A stretch of DNA of 64,000 nt. Source: Argyresthia goedartella. Its lineage: Eukaryota; Arthropoda; Insecta; Lepidoptera; Argyresthiidae. How positions within the stretch are numbered: the stretch's first letter is position 1; each line of letters opens with the position of its first letter. Position numbers and translations under genes: made by a program. The stretch covers positions 33,436,383-33,500,382 of the forward strand of contig OX463814.1 of the NCBI GenBank assembly GCA_949825045.1, in the 5' to 3' direction. The notes below the pieces were generated by a model. It was not told the DNA's origin. It did no database searches and was given only the letters and a program-made list of their open reading frames with translations. Positions 12,541-23,439 of the stretch are shown in pieces.

Positions 12541-12605
12541 AGGGTTAACAAACCTCTTAACAACAAATCTCTTACAAGAGATTTCTTCCAGCAAACCTAG
12601 TATGG
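12541..12605 (-). repeat. old retroelement 3' end trace with hairpin
   Basis: Contains AAATCTCTT-AC-AAGAGATTT, a perfect 9-bp inverted repeat, followed by TTCCAGCAAACCTAGTATGG. In reverse complement it resembles 8120-8165 and 53047-53080. Confidence 0.4.
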
Positions 12606-12796
12606 AGAGGAAAAAAAGAAACTACAGGTAGACCATGTGCACAACATTAACTATGTTACTGAAAATAAAATCTACTTATCAATATCTACATTATACTAAA
12701 AATAAGCACATATAGATATGTAACATAGAAATAAATATATACAAATTCATATTAAGACTTAGGATGGAAGATAAGATCGTGTTCCTCTGTATTTAG

Positions 12797-13620
12797 GGGC
12801 ACGGCAGTGCCCCCGCCAAGACGAGCAAGCGAAGCGCAAGCTACCTTTTCTCGAAACGCTTCGTCGTTTTTTTTAACCTACACCACATGGGTTATAATGT
12901 TAGTAGTGGGCTCAATATATATAAAGAGTTTCAATAGCAAAGCTTATATTTTAGATTTTATTGACATCCAAAATACCACGATTTCGTCACTGACTCACTC
13001 ACTGATGATCATCAAAATTCTTAGGGTACTTCCTCAAGTCCTAGAAAGCTCAAATTTGGTATGTAAGCTAGTATTAGTACACAAACAACAACAAAATATT
13101 ATACTTATAATTTTTACTCCCATCCCCTTAAACTTGGGGATGGAAGTTTGTATGAGACTTACGCAATTTTTGGTGATAGAGATCTGAAAATTTCATTAGG
13201 GACTACTTGTTATAAATAATGAATAAATATCTAAGGATTTAAAGATCACTACCCACCCTTTAAAAGAAAGATCTGTTTCAGGCTTTAAAAAACATCCCTC
13301 AACTCCTTGAAGTAAGGGGGGTAAGGCTCTCGTCAGGTTTCAGAATATCAGTACATAATTATACAAATAGTATTGCTACATTTATGTAGGTACTTCGTTA
13401 ATTAGTTCACAAACACTAACAAAATTCTTAAACTTGGGCTTTTTACCCCCTACCCCTTAAACTAGGAGTTTGTATGAGACTTCTATAAATTTTGATGCTA
13501 GAGGTCTGAAAATTGATAAATCGACTCTTTGTTATAAACTATTAAACACATATTTCAGGATTTTTAGTAAATCACCCCCCACGCTTTAAATTAGGGGATG
13601 GAATTAAGCGAGCACAAAAC
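12797..13620 (+). repeat. dispersed repeat, CGAAGCGCAAG family
   Basis: Begins with GGGGCACGGCAGTGCCCCCG, then GAGCAAGCGAAGCGCAAG and CTCGAAACGCTTCGTCG, with CACGATTTCGTCACTGACTC further on. The first 220 bp recur in reverse complement at 23440-23690 and 27776-28030. The 3' part contains several repeats of a CCCTTAAAC(T/A)TGGGGATGGAA-like motif (about 13128, 13460, 13585). The 126-codon frame across it is a by-product of the repeat. Confidence 0.7.
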
Positions 13621-13978
13621 GCCTAATGTGTACCCGAACATCACGCTAAGAATATTATTAAATCGCGAGTGCGGTGCATTAGAGGCCAGTGATACGTTGT
13701 TGGGAATCCTATTGTATGCCACTGTTCCCTAGACAACAATTAAGTGGCCATATGTCAACTTAGCCACAATCGAAGAGTCAAGTCTAAAACAGAAATGACA
13801 ATGCTGAATCCCGAATCCACAATCATATATTACGAATCGGAAAAAGGCGAAGATAGAGAGTGGGATATGAAAAAAGGCAGCTCTGATGTGCCAGAAATAT
13901 ATCCCTAAAAAAATAATGACAAAATGAATAAAATAAATAAATACTGTCTCAGGCAGCTTATAAAAAGAAGTAAAATCC

Positions 13979-14152
13979 CACCAAAAACATTTTCATGTAA
14001 AATGTTGTCGAGACGAGACCATATGGCTCGAACTATCAAAAAGTTGTCAGATCTCATGTCAGAGCCAAGCTTCTAACTCTACAAGCCCTTACTTTACAAA
14101 CTCTTCACCTTAGTCAAAATATGCGGCTTGGCCGTTTAGCTTCCGTCACATG
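13979..14152 (+). repeat. dispersed repeat, GTAAAATGTTG...GAGCCAAGCTTCTAAC family
   Basis: Shares the string of motifs AAAATGTTG, GAGACCATATGGCTCG, GAGCCAAGCTTCTAAC and GTCAAAATATG with 27593-27775 and 62667-62850, all in the plus orientation. Probably a MITE or SINE-like element; termini not resolved. Confidence 0.65.
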
Positions 14153-14340
14153 GGCTAAAAGCTATTGAGTCTCGTATAATCGGTCAATTGGAACTTGAAC
14201 AACCCCCGACGTCTTCCGACGGAATCATCTCGAAACCCTGAACCAGATTGTTCAAAAATATCAAGAATATAATAAACAGCTTTACCTTGCTTTTGAAGAC
14301 TATTCGAAAGCCGTGGATAGTCTTGCACACTCCTCAATTT

Positions 14341-14480
14341 TTAGGGTTCCGTTCCCAAAGGGTAAAACGGGACCCTATTACTAAGACTCCGCTGTCCGTC
14401 TATCTGTCTGTCTGTCACCAGGCTGTATGTCATGAACCGTGATAGTTAGACAGATTAAATTTTCACAGATGATGTAAGCA
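14341..14480 (+). repeat. AGGGTTCCG-type lepidopteran repeat, 5' half
   Basis: Opens AGGGTTCCGTTCCCAAAGGG and continues through GGACCCTATTACTAAGACTC and a CTGTCTGTCTGT run to TTTCACAGATGATG. The matching 3' half is at 15178-15225, so the intervening RTE fragment appears to have inserted into it. A related copy lies in reverse at 21340-21535. Confidence 0.75.
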
Positions 14481-14499
14481 TGGTGAGCCGTGTGGTTGG

Positions 14500-15150
14500 A
14501 CTGAAGATGAATCGGTGAAAAACTCAACTAACGATCAATGGCCTGAAACGTTAATGGACAGGAGATTCAATACGTCGACAAGTACACCTACTTGGGCCAG
14601 ATACTTCTTCAAAACAAGCAGGACAAGAAAATCGAACTTCGTGTTTCGATCGCCTGGAAGAGCTTTTGGTCCATGATGGAGCTAATGAAGGGTATCCTTC
14701 TGTTGACCCTGAAGCAAAAAATCGTCGAATGGTGAATTATGCCCATCCTAACCTACGGCGCACAAACATGGTCCTTGACCGAACATCAAAAGTCCAAGCT
14801 CAAGGTTTGCCAACGTGTGTTGGATTGCAGCATCTTGGGTGTGAAACGAACTGATCGCATTAGAAATACCGTACTGCGCTCTACAACTGGCTTAGTTGAT
14901 GTGGGCATGCAGACTGCCAAACCAAAATGGAATTGGGCCATCCAAGCGTGTCGAATGTACCCAGACAGAAGGGCAAAGATAGCCACTGAAAGGGTACCTA
15001 CAGATGGACACCGGTCTCGAGGAAGGCCCAGAAGAAGATGGCGGTACGATCTGGCTAAGTTCCAACCAGAGTAGGTCAATCTTGGGGCTACCAGAGATGT
15101 GTGGGCTCAAACCGGGTAGGCCTTTTTCCAGCAGTGCCCAGCAGTGGAAC
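14500..15150 (+). pseudogene. RTE-clade LINE, 3' fragment of the reverse-transcriptase ORF
   Basis: The translation shows the C-terminal region typical of RTE-type endonuclease/RT proteins: YTYLGQ (about 14588), LTYGAQTW (14742-14765), a DRIRNT motif (about 14850) and RGRPRRRW (15018-15041). The frame is broken by a stop near 14728 and frameshifts near 14690 and 15080. Only the last fifth of the ORF survives. It lies between the two halves of the AGGGTTCCG repeat, indicating nested insertion. A second RTE fragment is at 55250-55700 on the opposite strand. Confidence 0.8.
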
Positions 15151-15177
15151 ACAAGATACATGAATACAATTGTGCGG

Positions 15178-15225
15178 TGGTACGGAACCCTTCGTAGGGT
15201 GACCAACTCGCACTTGACCGTTTAT
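15178..15225 (+). repeat. AGGGTTCCG-type repeat, 3' half
   Basis: GGTACGGAACCCTTCGTAGG followed by an ACTCGCACTTGACCG end. Same 3' end as at 54520-54570 and, in reverse, 20786-20860. It completes the copy starting at 14341. Confidence 0.7.
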
Positions 15226-15660
15226 TTCAAATATACTGTCATACTAAGGTTACTGCTGGCACATTGGAATATATTGGAACAGCGGCAATCAAGCGTTAGT
15301 TAGCTAACAAACAGTAGAGTTATATTACCTGTATAAAAGGATCTGTATAGAAGTGTTATGGAATAACTCATTCCCATCGACGTTTTAAATTCCCAGTGAA
15401 AAATAAACTACGTTAATACACTTCCAGTTTACGTTTCATAGTTCAAAAGTATTTATTACTGCAGATATTTACATGACTTAGCAAACGTCATTTTTTGCCC
15501 CTTCTCTACATAAGACCATTGTGGGAGTGGTAATAACACTCCCATAGATTGATTTTTAGATCTCTTTTTAAAATTTATGTTATTTAATATTTTTGTCCAA
15601 CCAATTCAAATAGTACGATATTAGTTATTATAATTAGTATAAGCAGGAATAAATACTTAC

Positions 15661-16147
15661 ATTTTTTTTATCTACACACGTATCATAAAACCTCTTTACT
15701 GCGTACAAAAACCGCACGTCAAGATCAGCATAATATTAAACTACTTGATAAAAACTCATTTCTTATCTGAAAAGTTACCCATTATGACCATAATGTGTAA
15801 TTTTTCTACACATTATGACATTCAAATTTCGAACGCCGACGCCCGCCTGCATGGCGCCCCTAGTTTGTCTGTGAATGTGGTACTGACATTCAAATTTCGA
15901 ACGCCCGAAGTTGGTGCTACAGAACAAGCTAAACAACTGCAGAGCGACAATGCCGGTCAAACATGCGGTTCCTCAACACATCAAAGAGATCTTATGATAT
16001 GTGTGTAGATAAACTAGTGTATGTAATTGTACATAATTAGGCATTAAAACTCTCGAGTGATATTATTATGAAACTCGCCTTCGGCTCGTTTCATAAACCC
16101 ACTCTCGAGTATTAATGCCCTCCATTATGTAGCATTCATATAAACTA
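15661..16147 (+). mobile_element. MITE with TTATCTACACACGTATCATAA inverted repeats
   Basis: Inverted repeats lie at 15669-15690 and about 15991-16013 (TTATGATATGTGTGTAGATAA), flanked on the right by an extra 130 bp with its own hairpin. A second copy in opposite orientation is at 26640-27015 and shares both the inverted repeats and the outer ACTAGTGTATGTAA...GTACATAAT piece. The interior contains two copies of CATTCAAATTTCGAACGCC (about 15821 and 15889). No coding capacity. Confidence 0.75.
16040..16119. repeat. nested hairpin
   Basis: Outer arms GGCATTAAAACTCTCGAGTG (16040-16059) and CACTCTCGAGTATTAATGCC (16100-16119) are imperfectly complementary. The inner palindrome TATGAAAC...GTTTCATA (16067-16095) has GCC-TTC-GGC at its tip. 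Confidence 0.7.
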
Positions 16148-16225
16148 CTATTAACAGCAAGTTCTGTGTTGATTAAGATCAATCCCATACAGCCCCTTCA
16201 TTTAAGTAGTCTTGAACATTGGTAT

Positions 16226-17000
16226 TAGTTACAACAATAGCGAAATTAATGCCACCGCAGTTGGCAATGGCGGCTATTTTGTTACTTTCCCGCATCGTTG
16301 AATCCTGCTCCAGGATTCCTCACACATCGGGACTTTTGGGCGCCGATGTTTAGATTTTTATGCATTTCTCCAATTGTAGTTAGAATAAAGGTTAATTCCT
16401 ATTAGAATTATATTTTCATTAGAATTCTTTAGCCTTTTCTTCCAATAACCCCTTTATTTCAGTTTGATTACAACTAATACGTGTTATTCAATATGGAGAA
16501 CCCTAAGATGTACTTAATTTTCTGAATAAAATTAAGTACAACTTAAATAAAGCAAGGTTTGGCCTTACAGTTTGCTTTTATTTAAGTGTTATCATGTCTG
16601 GAACCATAATCAACTCAAACAAAGATAGTCCTCATACATTTATTTTCAACATTCAAATGCGCGCGAACTCCGGCGAATTGCGTCTCTGACAATGGCGTAT
16701 TTTGAATGAGTAACGTTGGCAATGAGTTTCCTAAGCGCAACAAATTATTCATTCATTAGGTAGCCTGTTTTTTCATGTGCAATATGAATTAGGTTAGAAA
16801 GAAGGCTGAATAAAATGAACGTTGCAATGGACACAACATTAAAGCCTGGTCCAGGAATAGGAATGCTCACACATGCGGAAAAAGTGACAATTCCGGCACC
16901 AGGATTTCTCACACACCACTGGATTGTAATATCCCTTTTTAGACAAAGTCGCTTGAGCATGGGTTTTAAATTGCTCAAATGGAAATTTTTAATATATATA
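16226..17000. other. no gene recognised
   Basis: No ORF with recognisable character; overlapping frames at 16745-17048 on both strands run into the SINE below. No repeat boundary identified. Confidence 0.45.
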
Positions 17001-17246
17001 ATAATACCTTGGACACCTTTTACACACATTGATCTAGCCCCAAACTAGGATTCCCTGTATCTTGGGTACTAGACAACGATATATATACTTATATAGAGAA
17101 ATATTATACTTAGATAGATAAACAACCATGACTAGGGTACAAACATTCGTTCTCATCAAACAAACATTTGCCCCCACCGGGACTCGAACCCGGGACCCTT
17201 GGTTTCGTAGGCAGCGTCACTACCGACTCGGCCATTCGGGTCGTCA
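17001..17246 (-). repeat. tRNA-derived SINE (family S1)
   Basis: In reverse complement: GGCCGAGTCGG-like A-box arm, GGTCCCGGGTTCGAGTCCCGG with a perfect B box, then a body ending CTAGTTTGGGGCTAGATCAA. Other copies are at 23164, 30949 and 33955. Confidence 0.8.
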
Positions 17247-17500
17247 AAAAACTACCTCAGTGGTGTACACTGCCAGGCCAGAGACAGCGCAGTGTAATTG
17301 TAAGTTACAAGCAGAATCATAGCCCAGGTGGTAGTTAGGTAAGTAAGAGATTCAAGGATCAGCGATCGGCCCCGCCTAAACTCTGTTCAGGGAGTTGGAA
17401 AATTGCATTCGTTATCGCATATCCGTATCCGGGGGCGTCTGCACTCAGCTGTGGATGGGATAGTGTGGATGCGATTCAAAAAATCTAGTTTTTTTTAAGA

Positions 17501-17805
17501 AGCGGGCACTGGATGGGTATCCGACCTATGTGGAATTTGTTTCGGACGCTTCCGTGTTTCGGATGACACGTTAAGCTGTAAGTCCCGGTTACTATCGCTA
17601 CTCGGTGGTAGTAGTCATAGAGCTGTGTCAGAGGGCCTTATAGGGCAGCTTGATAACTTCTGACATTCGGGTTGGCACAAGCCTGACACCCCTCCATCAA
17701 CCAGCACTGAGCCAGCGTGGTGGAGTATGGCTCAATCTTACTCGTATCCGGGTAAAGGCCATTGCCCCTCGGTGGGGACATTGATGGGCTACATTTATCA
17801 TCTTA
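17501..17805 (+). repeat. SINE family S3, body and 3' end
   Basis: Contains TTTCGGATGACACGTTAAGC, GTAAGTCCCGGTTACTATCG, GAGCCAGCGTGGTGGAGTAT and CCTCGGTGGGGACATTGATG, matching the 3' half of the copy at 9514-9769 and extending the family consensus. The tRNA-like head is absent or unrecognisable here. Confidence 0.65.
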
Positions 17806-19030
17806 TCAGTTTTTTTTACAAATCCAGAAACATTTTGTTTCATTACTTGGGAAAAATATGCATGCTTAACGCTTAGCTTTGTAGGTAGCTAGGTTATTTT
17901 CGTAATAGAGTGGTGCCGGAGCATAAGTGACGTATTAGCGGACTACTGCGTATTTATCTAGATTATTTTTATTTTTTTAAACACGCATTAGTCTGCAGAT
18001 GTTGCCATATATTTTTTTTTCTTACATCAAATTTCCAAGCTTTATAATACCTAGGATGGAGCATCCATACTAAGTGGGCACTTAATCCAGACAATCGACT
18101 GTCAAGAGTAACAAATGTCACTCTGTAAACCTAAATAGAATCCCTCTCCCAAATCATTTACGAGAACTTTGCGGTATCTATCAAGTTGGGAAGCGATCGA
18201 ATGAGGAATTGGTCAAAATTGGAACTTGTCATTTTGAACCTTTTTGTAATGGGAACTTGTCGAAATAGCGCACAGATTAAATGCGACAAAATGGAATGTG
18301 GTCCTAATAGAACTAAAGGTATTATTTTATACATGGTTTAACAGATAGGTGATAGGTGAGAAGACACCAGCGACCAAACGCAAAATAAATAACAATACCT
18401 AAATAGTTAAGAAAGAACTAAACCACACAAAATGAGATGTTCGTCAAAAGTTTTAAAGATAAGAACTTGCTAGAACAAGAGTCATTAGATGTAAATGGAA
18501 AAACCAAAGTGAAAACCCTATGAATTCACAAGTAGATTTTTGCCCATTTCCCTTTCCGTTCCTTGTTCCCTGCTATCTTTCAACAGTTTACCTTCATCCA
18601 TCTTCAACAGGTATTCATTTCACTAATGGACGGCATTTTTCTCGAAAACGAATCTACATAAAAGTGTGGGTAGGTAAATTTTTAATATTTCAGTTTGTAG
18701 ATTGTCTCTTCAGCAGCGGCACTTAGAATCATTATTATTTTTGATCACATTCTCTACTTGTGAGACAGGATTATGAACTAATTAACCATTCTTTGTTAGT
18801 CTTCAATCGTCTTGCTGCATGATAAGTTTAATTATCTGATGGTATGATAACTCAGATTCATCATTGGCCTTTTCATCCTTTCAGATGTCCATTACAGCCG
18901 CTGCGCATTCTCTTCACAAGCGCTGTATCCCTTGGGATACCGTTAAGAAACGCAGACTTGCCCAGCATCCACATCTCTCTCTCGACATCCCCAGCATAGT
19001 CCCCAGGAAAGAGATAACTCAGATTAAAAG
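17806..19030. other. no gene recognised
   Basis: Unassigned A+T-rich DNA. At 18355-18410 a CACCAGCGACCAAACGCAAA segment reappears in inverted orientation at about 22030-22055. Confidence 0.4.
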
Positions 19031-19049
19031 ACAAATTTTCAGTTTCGTC

Positions 19050-19175
19050 AGGCCTTCGCCCATACGGGGTGGCAGAGGCACAATTGCGCCCACTTTGAGC
19101 CAGTTATTCAATACTCCATTTTTTATAATTTTTTGCGTGACAGGGGGCTAGCCCCGCAGCCATGGAGTAATGAAG
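19050..19175 (-). repeat. dispersed GGGCTAGCCC repeat
   Basis: Reverse complement of the repeat at 1546-1690: ATACTCCATTTTTTATAATT, GCGTGACAGGGGGCTAGCCC, CATGGAGTAATGAAGG. Confidence 0.65.
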
Positions 19176-19270
19176 GTTTACTCACTATGTTTTTCAGTTT
19201 CGGTTATAGTAATTAATGTGTTTAGACGAAGTTACTCATTACTAGATTTAACGTCAGCATACATATATAA

Positions 19271-19440
19271 AGATCTCCGTGGTCCAATGTGTTTCAAGCT
19301 TGCTTCTAACACAGGAGTTGCAGGTTCGATCCTGACCATGTACCAATGGGATAATTAATTTATTTTAAGTACCTACAGTATAGGACATTCAGTGATTCGG
19401 ATATCATGTTAAGCTGCACTGCATTTATATACGGGCACAA
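19271..19440 (+). repeat. tRNA-derived SINE (family S3), degenerate
   Basis: ATCTCCGTGGTCCAATGTG head and a B box with one missing base (GGTTCGATCC, 19323). Followed directly by a minus-strand S2 SINE. Confidence 0.65.
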
Positions 19441-19449
19441 AGATTGCTT

Positions 19450-19600
19450 CTGGCCTCACACTGTGATATACCCTGTGTCGTGGGCACCAGAAACAGCGAC
19501 GTCACAAACAAGTAAACATACATGACCTGGAGTTTCTTTTTCTCTCCAGCCAGGATTCGAACCCGGGCACAGCCTCGACCTTAACACCACGGAGGTCGTC
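19450..19600 (-). repeat. tRNA-derived SINE (family S2)
   Basis: Reverse complement contains a GGTTCGAATCC B box (about 19553-19563) and the body ending CACGACACAGGGTATATCAC. Same family as 6035 and 62975. Confidence 0.65.
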
Positions 19601-19609
19601 ACGTTTACA

Positions 19610-20785
19610 TATGGCGACCAATATACTAACATAGCATCACGTCATTGCGCATACGCGGTGGCTAAGCCTTTTTTTTTTGTTGGAGGGGAAAAAAATGGAA
19701 TTACCCATGCCCAGGAGTTAGACCTCCCTGCTATGTCCAGGTCCCCACATATTGAGCGGGCATCAGCTCGTGTGGTATACGGACGTGTGGTATAAAAACA
19801 ACCCCTTTGTGTTTACAGTTATCGATAATCGATTTAACTGTGAGCCATGAACGCGGTGGCAAAGCCACGGTTGCTTCCACGTATAAGGCGATCTCAAAAC
19901 ACAAATATCTACTGAAAAAAAAACCTTTTGTCCCTCCCAACAAATAAACGCAATTCCATCCCCACCAGAATCATGTTAATTTCAGGAACATATCTACCAA
20001 GGACTTTTTGAAATTAAGACGACATTCTGACGCTTCTTCTGCCGAAACATTGTATTATATTATTGTGAATACTCAGCGACGGGAATCACTTAGTGTGCAT
20101 GTGTATGAGTAGTCAACAACAAGTCAACTTATGAATGCACCTGGTTAAGTACATGAAGTATAAAAGTAGCCTCCCAATTACTTTGTAAACAACATTTTGC
20201 TTTCAAAAAATGCAATCAATTGACTTTGTAGTAAAATTAAATAGCTTATGACATTCTCTTAACTGTGTCGAATCCAACGACACCACATTTATTAAAATCC
20301 TTAAAACGTTTGTGCTGTACCGCGTGCTAACGAGATGGTCATACAAACATACTTACAAACGCTCGAAAAACATTACTCTCCTTCTTATGCAGTATGGTAA
20401 AAATATCATAGCATCACGCCTTTCGCGGAGGTATTTGTATCCATTTTCAGCGTCGTTTTGCGCGTTTTGAATATGTGGTTGTGCTTTGCAAGTCTACGTT
20501 GTCGCGTCTGTAATGCCATACTTTTTCTGCATGGGGTTTTATTCGAAAAGCGATTCCAGACCTAATTATTCTGCGACTACGACTAAGCAATAAGCCGAGT
20601 TTTTGTATTTTGAGGCGCGCATTCTTCGAGCATTCGAGCAAGATTGGAGCTTTCATATCAGCTAGCATTGCTGAGAAGCTATGGTAATTGGGCATTCCTC
20701 TTCAGCAGCTTGTTTCTAAATATGAGTAGTTTAGAGGCTGAGATATGATTTGGAGGGCCGATCCCAAATACCAATAAAACTGGTC
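19610..20785. other. no gene recognised
   Basis: Short frames at 19731-19943 and 20447-20695 (minus) have no recognisable domains. Two small similar pieces (GCGGTGGCTAAGCC at 19654, GCGGTGGCAAAGCC at 19853) hint at an internal duplication. Confidence 0.4.
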
Positions 20786-20860
20786 AAGTGTGATGAGGAC
20801 ATTTGACTCGCACACGAAGGGTTCCATACCATTGTACACGGTAAAACGTAAAACGACAGT
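20786..20860 (-). repeat. AGGGTTCCG-type repeat, 3' end
   Basis: GACTCGCACACGAAGGGTTCC is the reverse complement of the GGAACCCTTCGTGTGCGAGTC end of this family. The 5' half of a copy in the same orientation is at 21340-21535; together they may be one element with about 480 bp of added sequence. Confidence 0.55.
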
Positions 20861-21339
20861 ATTTTGTACGAGTATACCTTTTTAAATCCTAATAATTACT
20901 TATAAAACACTATATAGAACTAGATAGAAGTCCATTCAACGCCGCACATCCAAACATTGAAAAAGAGTTTTGTGTATAAGAGTAAGTACATAGTTCAATA
21001 CAAACATACTACACTTAGTATTGAACTATCTACTTACACAGGTTAACAAACCTCTTTGCTCAAACCGGAAACCGGAAGTGAATAGAAATTGAGAAACTTA
21101 TTTACAGAAATAAAATGAAATATGATAAAAAACTTAATATTATTTATTATAATTCGAATGAGTAATTATTAATCGTATCATGACAAAAAACTAAGCATAA
21201 AACTCAATACCCGCAATTAAATAAATTTTCCGATAATAACATGAGAGTCGTTCAGTTCACCTATAAACAAATAAAACGAAATGGCTAAGAAAATAGCTAT
21301 ACAAATAACCATTAAATGAGTATTCTTTTGATACTCACA
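20861..21339. other. no gene recognised
   Basis: A+T-rich filler between the two pieces of the AGGGTTCCG-type repeat. A short inverted pair, GTACATAGTTCAATACAAAC and AGTATTGAACTATCTACTTA, occurs at 20985-21038. Confidence 0.4.
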
Positions 21340-21535
21340 AACCCGTATTTTTTTATTATTTGTTGTTATACCAGCAATAGAAATACACCCTCTGTGAAAA
21401 TGTCAGCTCTCTACCTATTTCGGTTGATCCAGTAGAGCCTGGTGACAGACGGTCAGCCGGACGGACGGTCGGACGGACAGCGGAGGCTTAGTAATAGGGT
21501 CCCGTTTGGCACCCTTCGGGTACAGAACCCTAAGA
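21340..21535 (-). repeat. AGGGTTCCG-type repeat, 5' half
   Basis: Reverse complement begins AGGGTTCTGTACCCGAAGGG, continues GGACCCTATTACTAAGCCTC, the CCGTCCG run and a CACCAGGCTCTACTGG piece. Same family as 14341. Confidence 0.7.
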
Positions 21536-21565
21536 ATTGAATTCAATGTCTTGGGATTCCATTTA

Positions 21566-21605
21566 CCATTTTGATGGGACTTCATAAGAAGTCCCATCAA
21601 AATGG
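21566..21605. repeat. perfect 18-bp hairpin
   Basis: Arm 1 CCATTTTGATGGGACTTC (21566-21583), 4-base loop ATAA, arm 2 GAAGTCCCATCAAAATGG (21588-21605): every pair matches. Confidence 0.95.
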
Positions 21606-21609
21606 CAAG

Positions 21610-23149
21610 GCTCGTTGCACAGGGACCAGTTAGCGTCGCAAAACAACGCCGTCACTTGTGGCGACCACTGACCACACGTGGACGATGACTTCTTCTTATG
21701 ACGTCATAATAAAAACAACATGGCAGATTCTGTGCGTCAAATGTGTGGCCTGAAAAAAATGTATTTTCGAATCCTATCGAGTGGGGTATCAAAATGAAGG
21801 CTTTTGAAAGCTGATGAGGAATCTACATATTTACATGTTCATAATACAACAATACTGTAATATAAATAGAATCTTGAAAATGTTTGTTCACAATTCACTC
21901 AAAACTACAAAATCCAATTTTAATGCGGGTTTCTCGATAAAATATATACTATCAAACGTATGAGTATATATGTTACCGGCAATCTTTATAATCCGGTATT
22001 ATTATATATAATACCTAAGGTATTATTAGTTATTTTGCGTTTGGTCGCTGGTATCTTCGATAAAAAGGTGGTAGCGTGAGCAGTCATTGGAAAACTGCAT
22101 AATATGAAGCCTCCTTTAAAACCGCGATGCCTCATAAACAGGTACAGGGCTCTTAAGGTAACATCAACTATGACATTCCATGGATTTGTATATGTAACCG
22201 TAAGATTGTCAAAACCGTTAGTTGATAAAGGCACGTATTTTTTCTCGTTATTTGGTCAACTATCGACAGATAGTAAACTGTAGCGTACTTCTTACTATAT
22301 GACGCGCTAGTTGATAAACTAACAGTTAAAACCGTTACATAGTTAAGTGGTTCAAACTTAAATTGCAAACTAAATACCAGGGAAAACATGGCGGTAGCTT
22401 AGGTGAAGACTAGAGGGATTACCTGCATTATACAGGTTGCCGGTAACATATTCACTGCAGTACTAATCTTCAAGTTATTATCAGTAGTAAAATAAAATGT
22501 GTTAGGGTAGGTCAGCGACATCTACTATATGTAGCCATAAACTTTTACGGCGGAAAATGTCAGACGGATCATAGTCAGAAAAACTAAGGTCTGTTTGGTA
22601 ATCAACCAGGTGAGGTCATTCAGAACCCTCTTCATGCCATTTTGATCAATCAGTACTGGTAGCACAGGGTGTGAACATATTCCCTAGGTTAGCCAAATAA
22701 ACCTTACGCCTGATTACCACATCTTTCTTACACGATCCACGGAAAAAATGTCTTGAAGAATGTGACTGGAGCGATCGGCAAAAATAAAATTCATCTTAGG
22801 CTACTGCCAAAGTGTTTGTACGAGGTCCTACAGTATTATAAGTTACGAATTTCCTTCCAAACTTCGGTATATATATAAATATAACAGTACCGACAAGCAA
22901 GTCAGCTTGGTCACTGCTACAGCTGGTACTACTGGCACGGAAATGTTCTCTTAAAAGACGGGAAAATTGGCCCTCTCCGGTACAGTAAGCTAGTGTTGTG
23001 AATTAGGTAATTATTTTGGAACATGATCGGAGTTTTATAATAATAGTGTAAAGTGTATGTGTAGTGTATGTGGGTAGAATCCCTCTGTTTAAAAATAAAG
23101 ATATTGTGCAAATCGATAATATATAACTAACGTTGACCCTTTCGCAGAC
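21610..23149. other. no gene recognised; small repeat traces
   Basis: At 22393-22411 there is a fragment of the GGCGGTAGCTTAGGTGAAG MITE core, and at 22009-22060 the inverted partner of the 18355 segment. No coding region recognised. Confidence 0.4.
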
Positions 23150-23413
23150 ACTACCTAATTTAATACCTTGGACACTATTTACACACTTTGATCTAGCCCC
23201 AAACTAGGATTCCCTGTATTTTGGGTACTAGACAACGATACACATACTTATATAGATAAATATTATACTTAGACAGAACCACGACTATGGTCCATCCGTT
23301 CTCATAAAACAAATATTTACCCCCAACGAGACTCGAACCCAGGACCCTTGGCTTCGTCGGCAGGGTCACTGCCGACTCGGCCAATCGGGTCGTCAAAATA
23401 CTACCTAATTTAA
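23150..23413 (-). repeat. SINE family S1 with target-site duplication
   Basis: Minus-strand S1 SINE (body 23164-23399) flanked by ACTACCTAATTTAA at 23150-23163 and 23400-23413, a perfect 14-bp direct repeat. This is the signature of LINE-type target-primed insertion and fixes both ends of the element. Confidence 0.9.
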
Positions 23414-23439
23414 ATATGAGAAAACTTGTGTTGATGATC

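Larger units (their letters stand above)
15438..16225 (-). mobile_element. CR1-like LINE 3' end, split by a MITE
   Basis: The reverse complement of 15438-15660 carries the LINE 3' UTR (CTTTTTAAAAAGAGATC-like part, CCACAATGGTC, GACGTTTGCTAAGT, ATATTTAC). The adjoining upstream part resumes at 16148 (TATTAACAGCAAGTTCTGTG), matching 'CTTGCTGTTAATAATTTTG' in copies A and B. The 487 bp between are foreign (MITE). Confidence 0.75.

Noticed and set aside
12807..13187. 126-codon plus-strand protein
   Set aside because: It lies within a dispersed repeat whose other copies (23440, 27776) do not keep the frame.
14786..15206. minus-strand frames of about 100 codons
   Set aside because: Antisense to the RTE fragment, whose plus-strand translation has clear family motifs.
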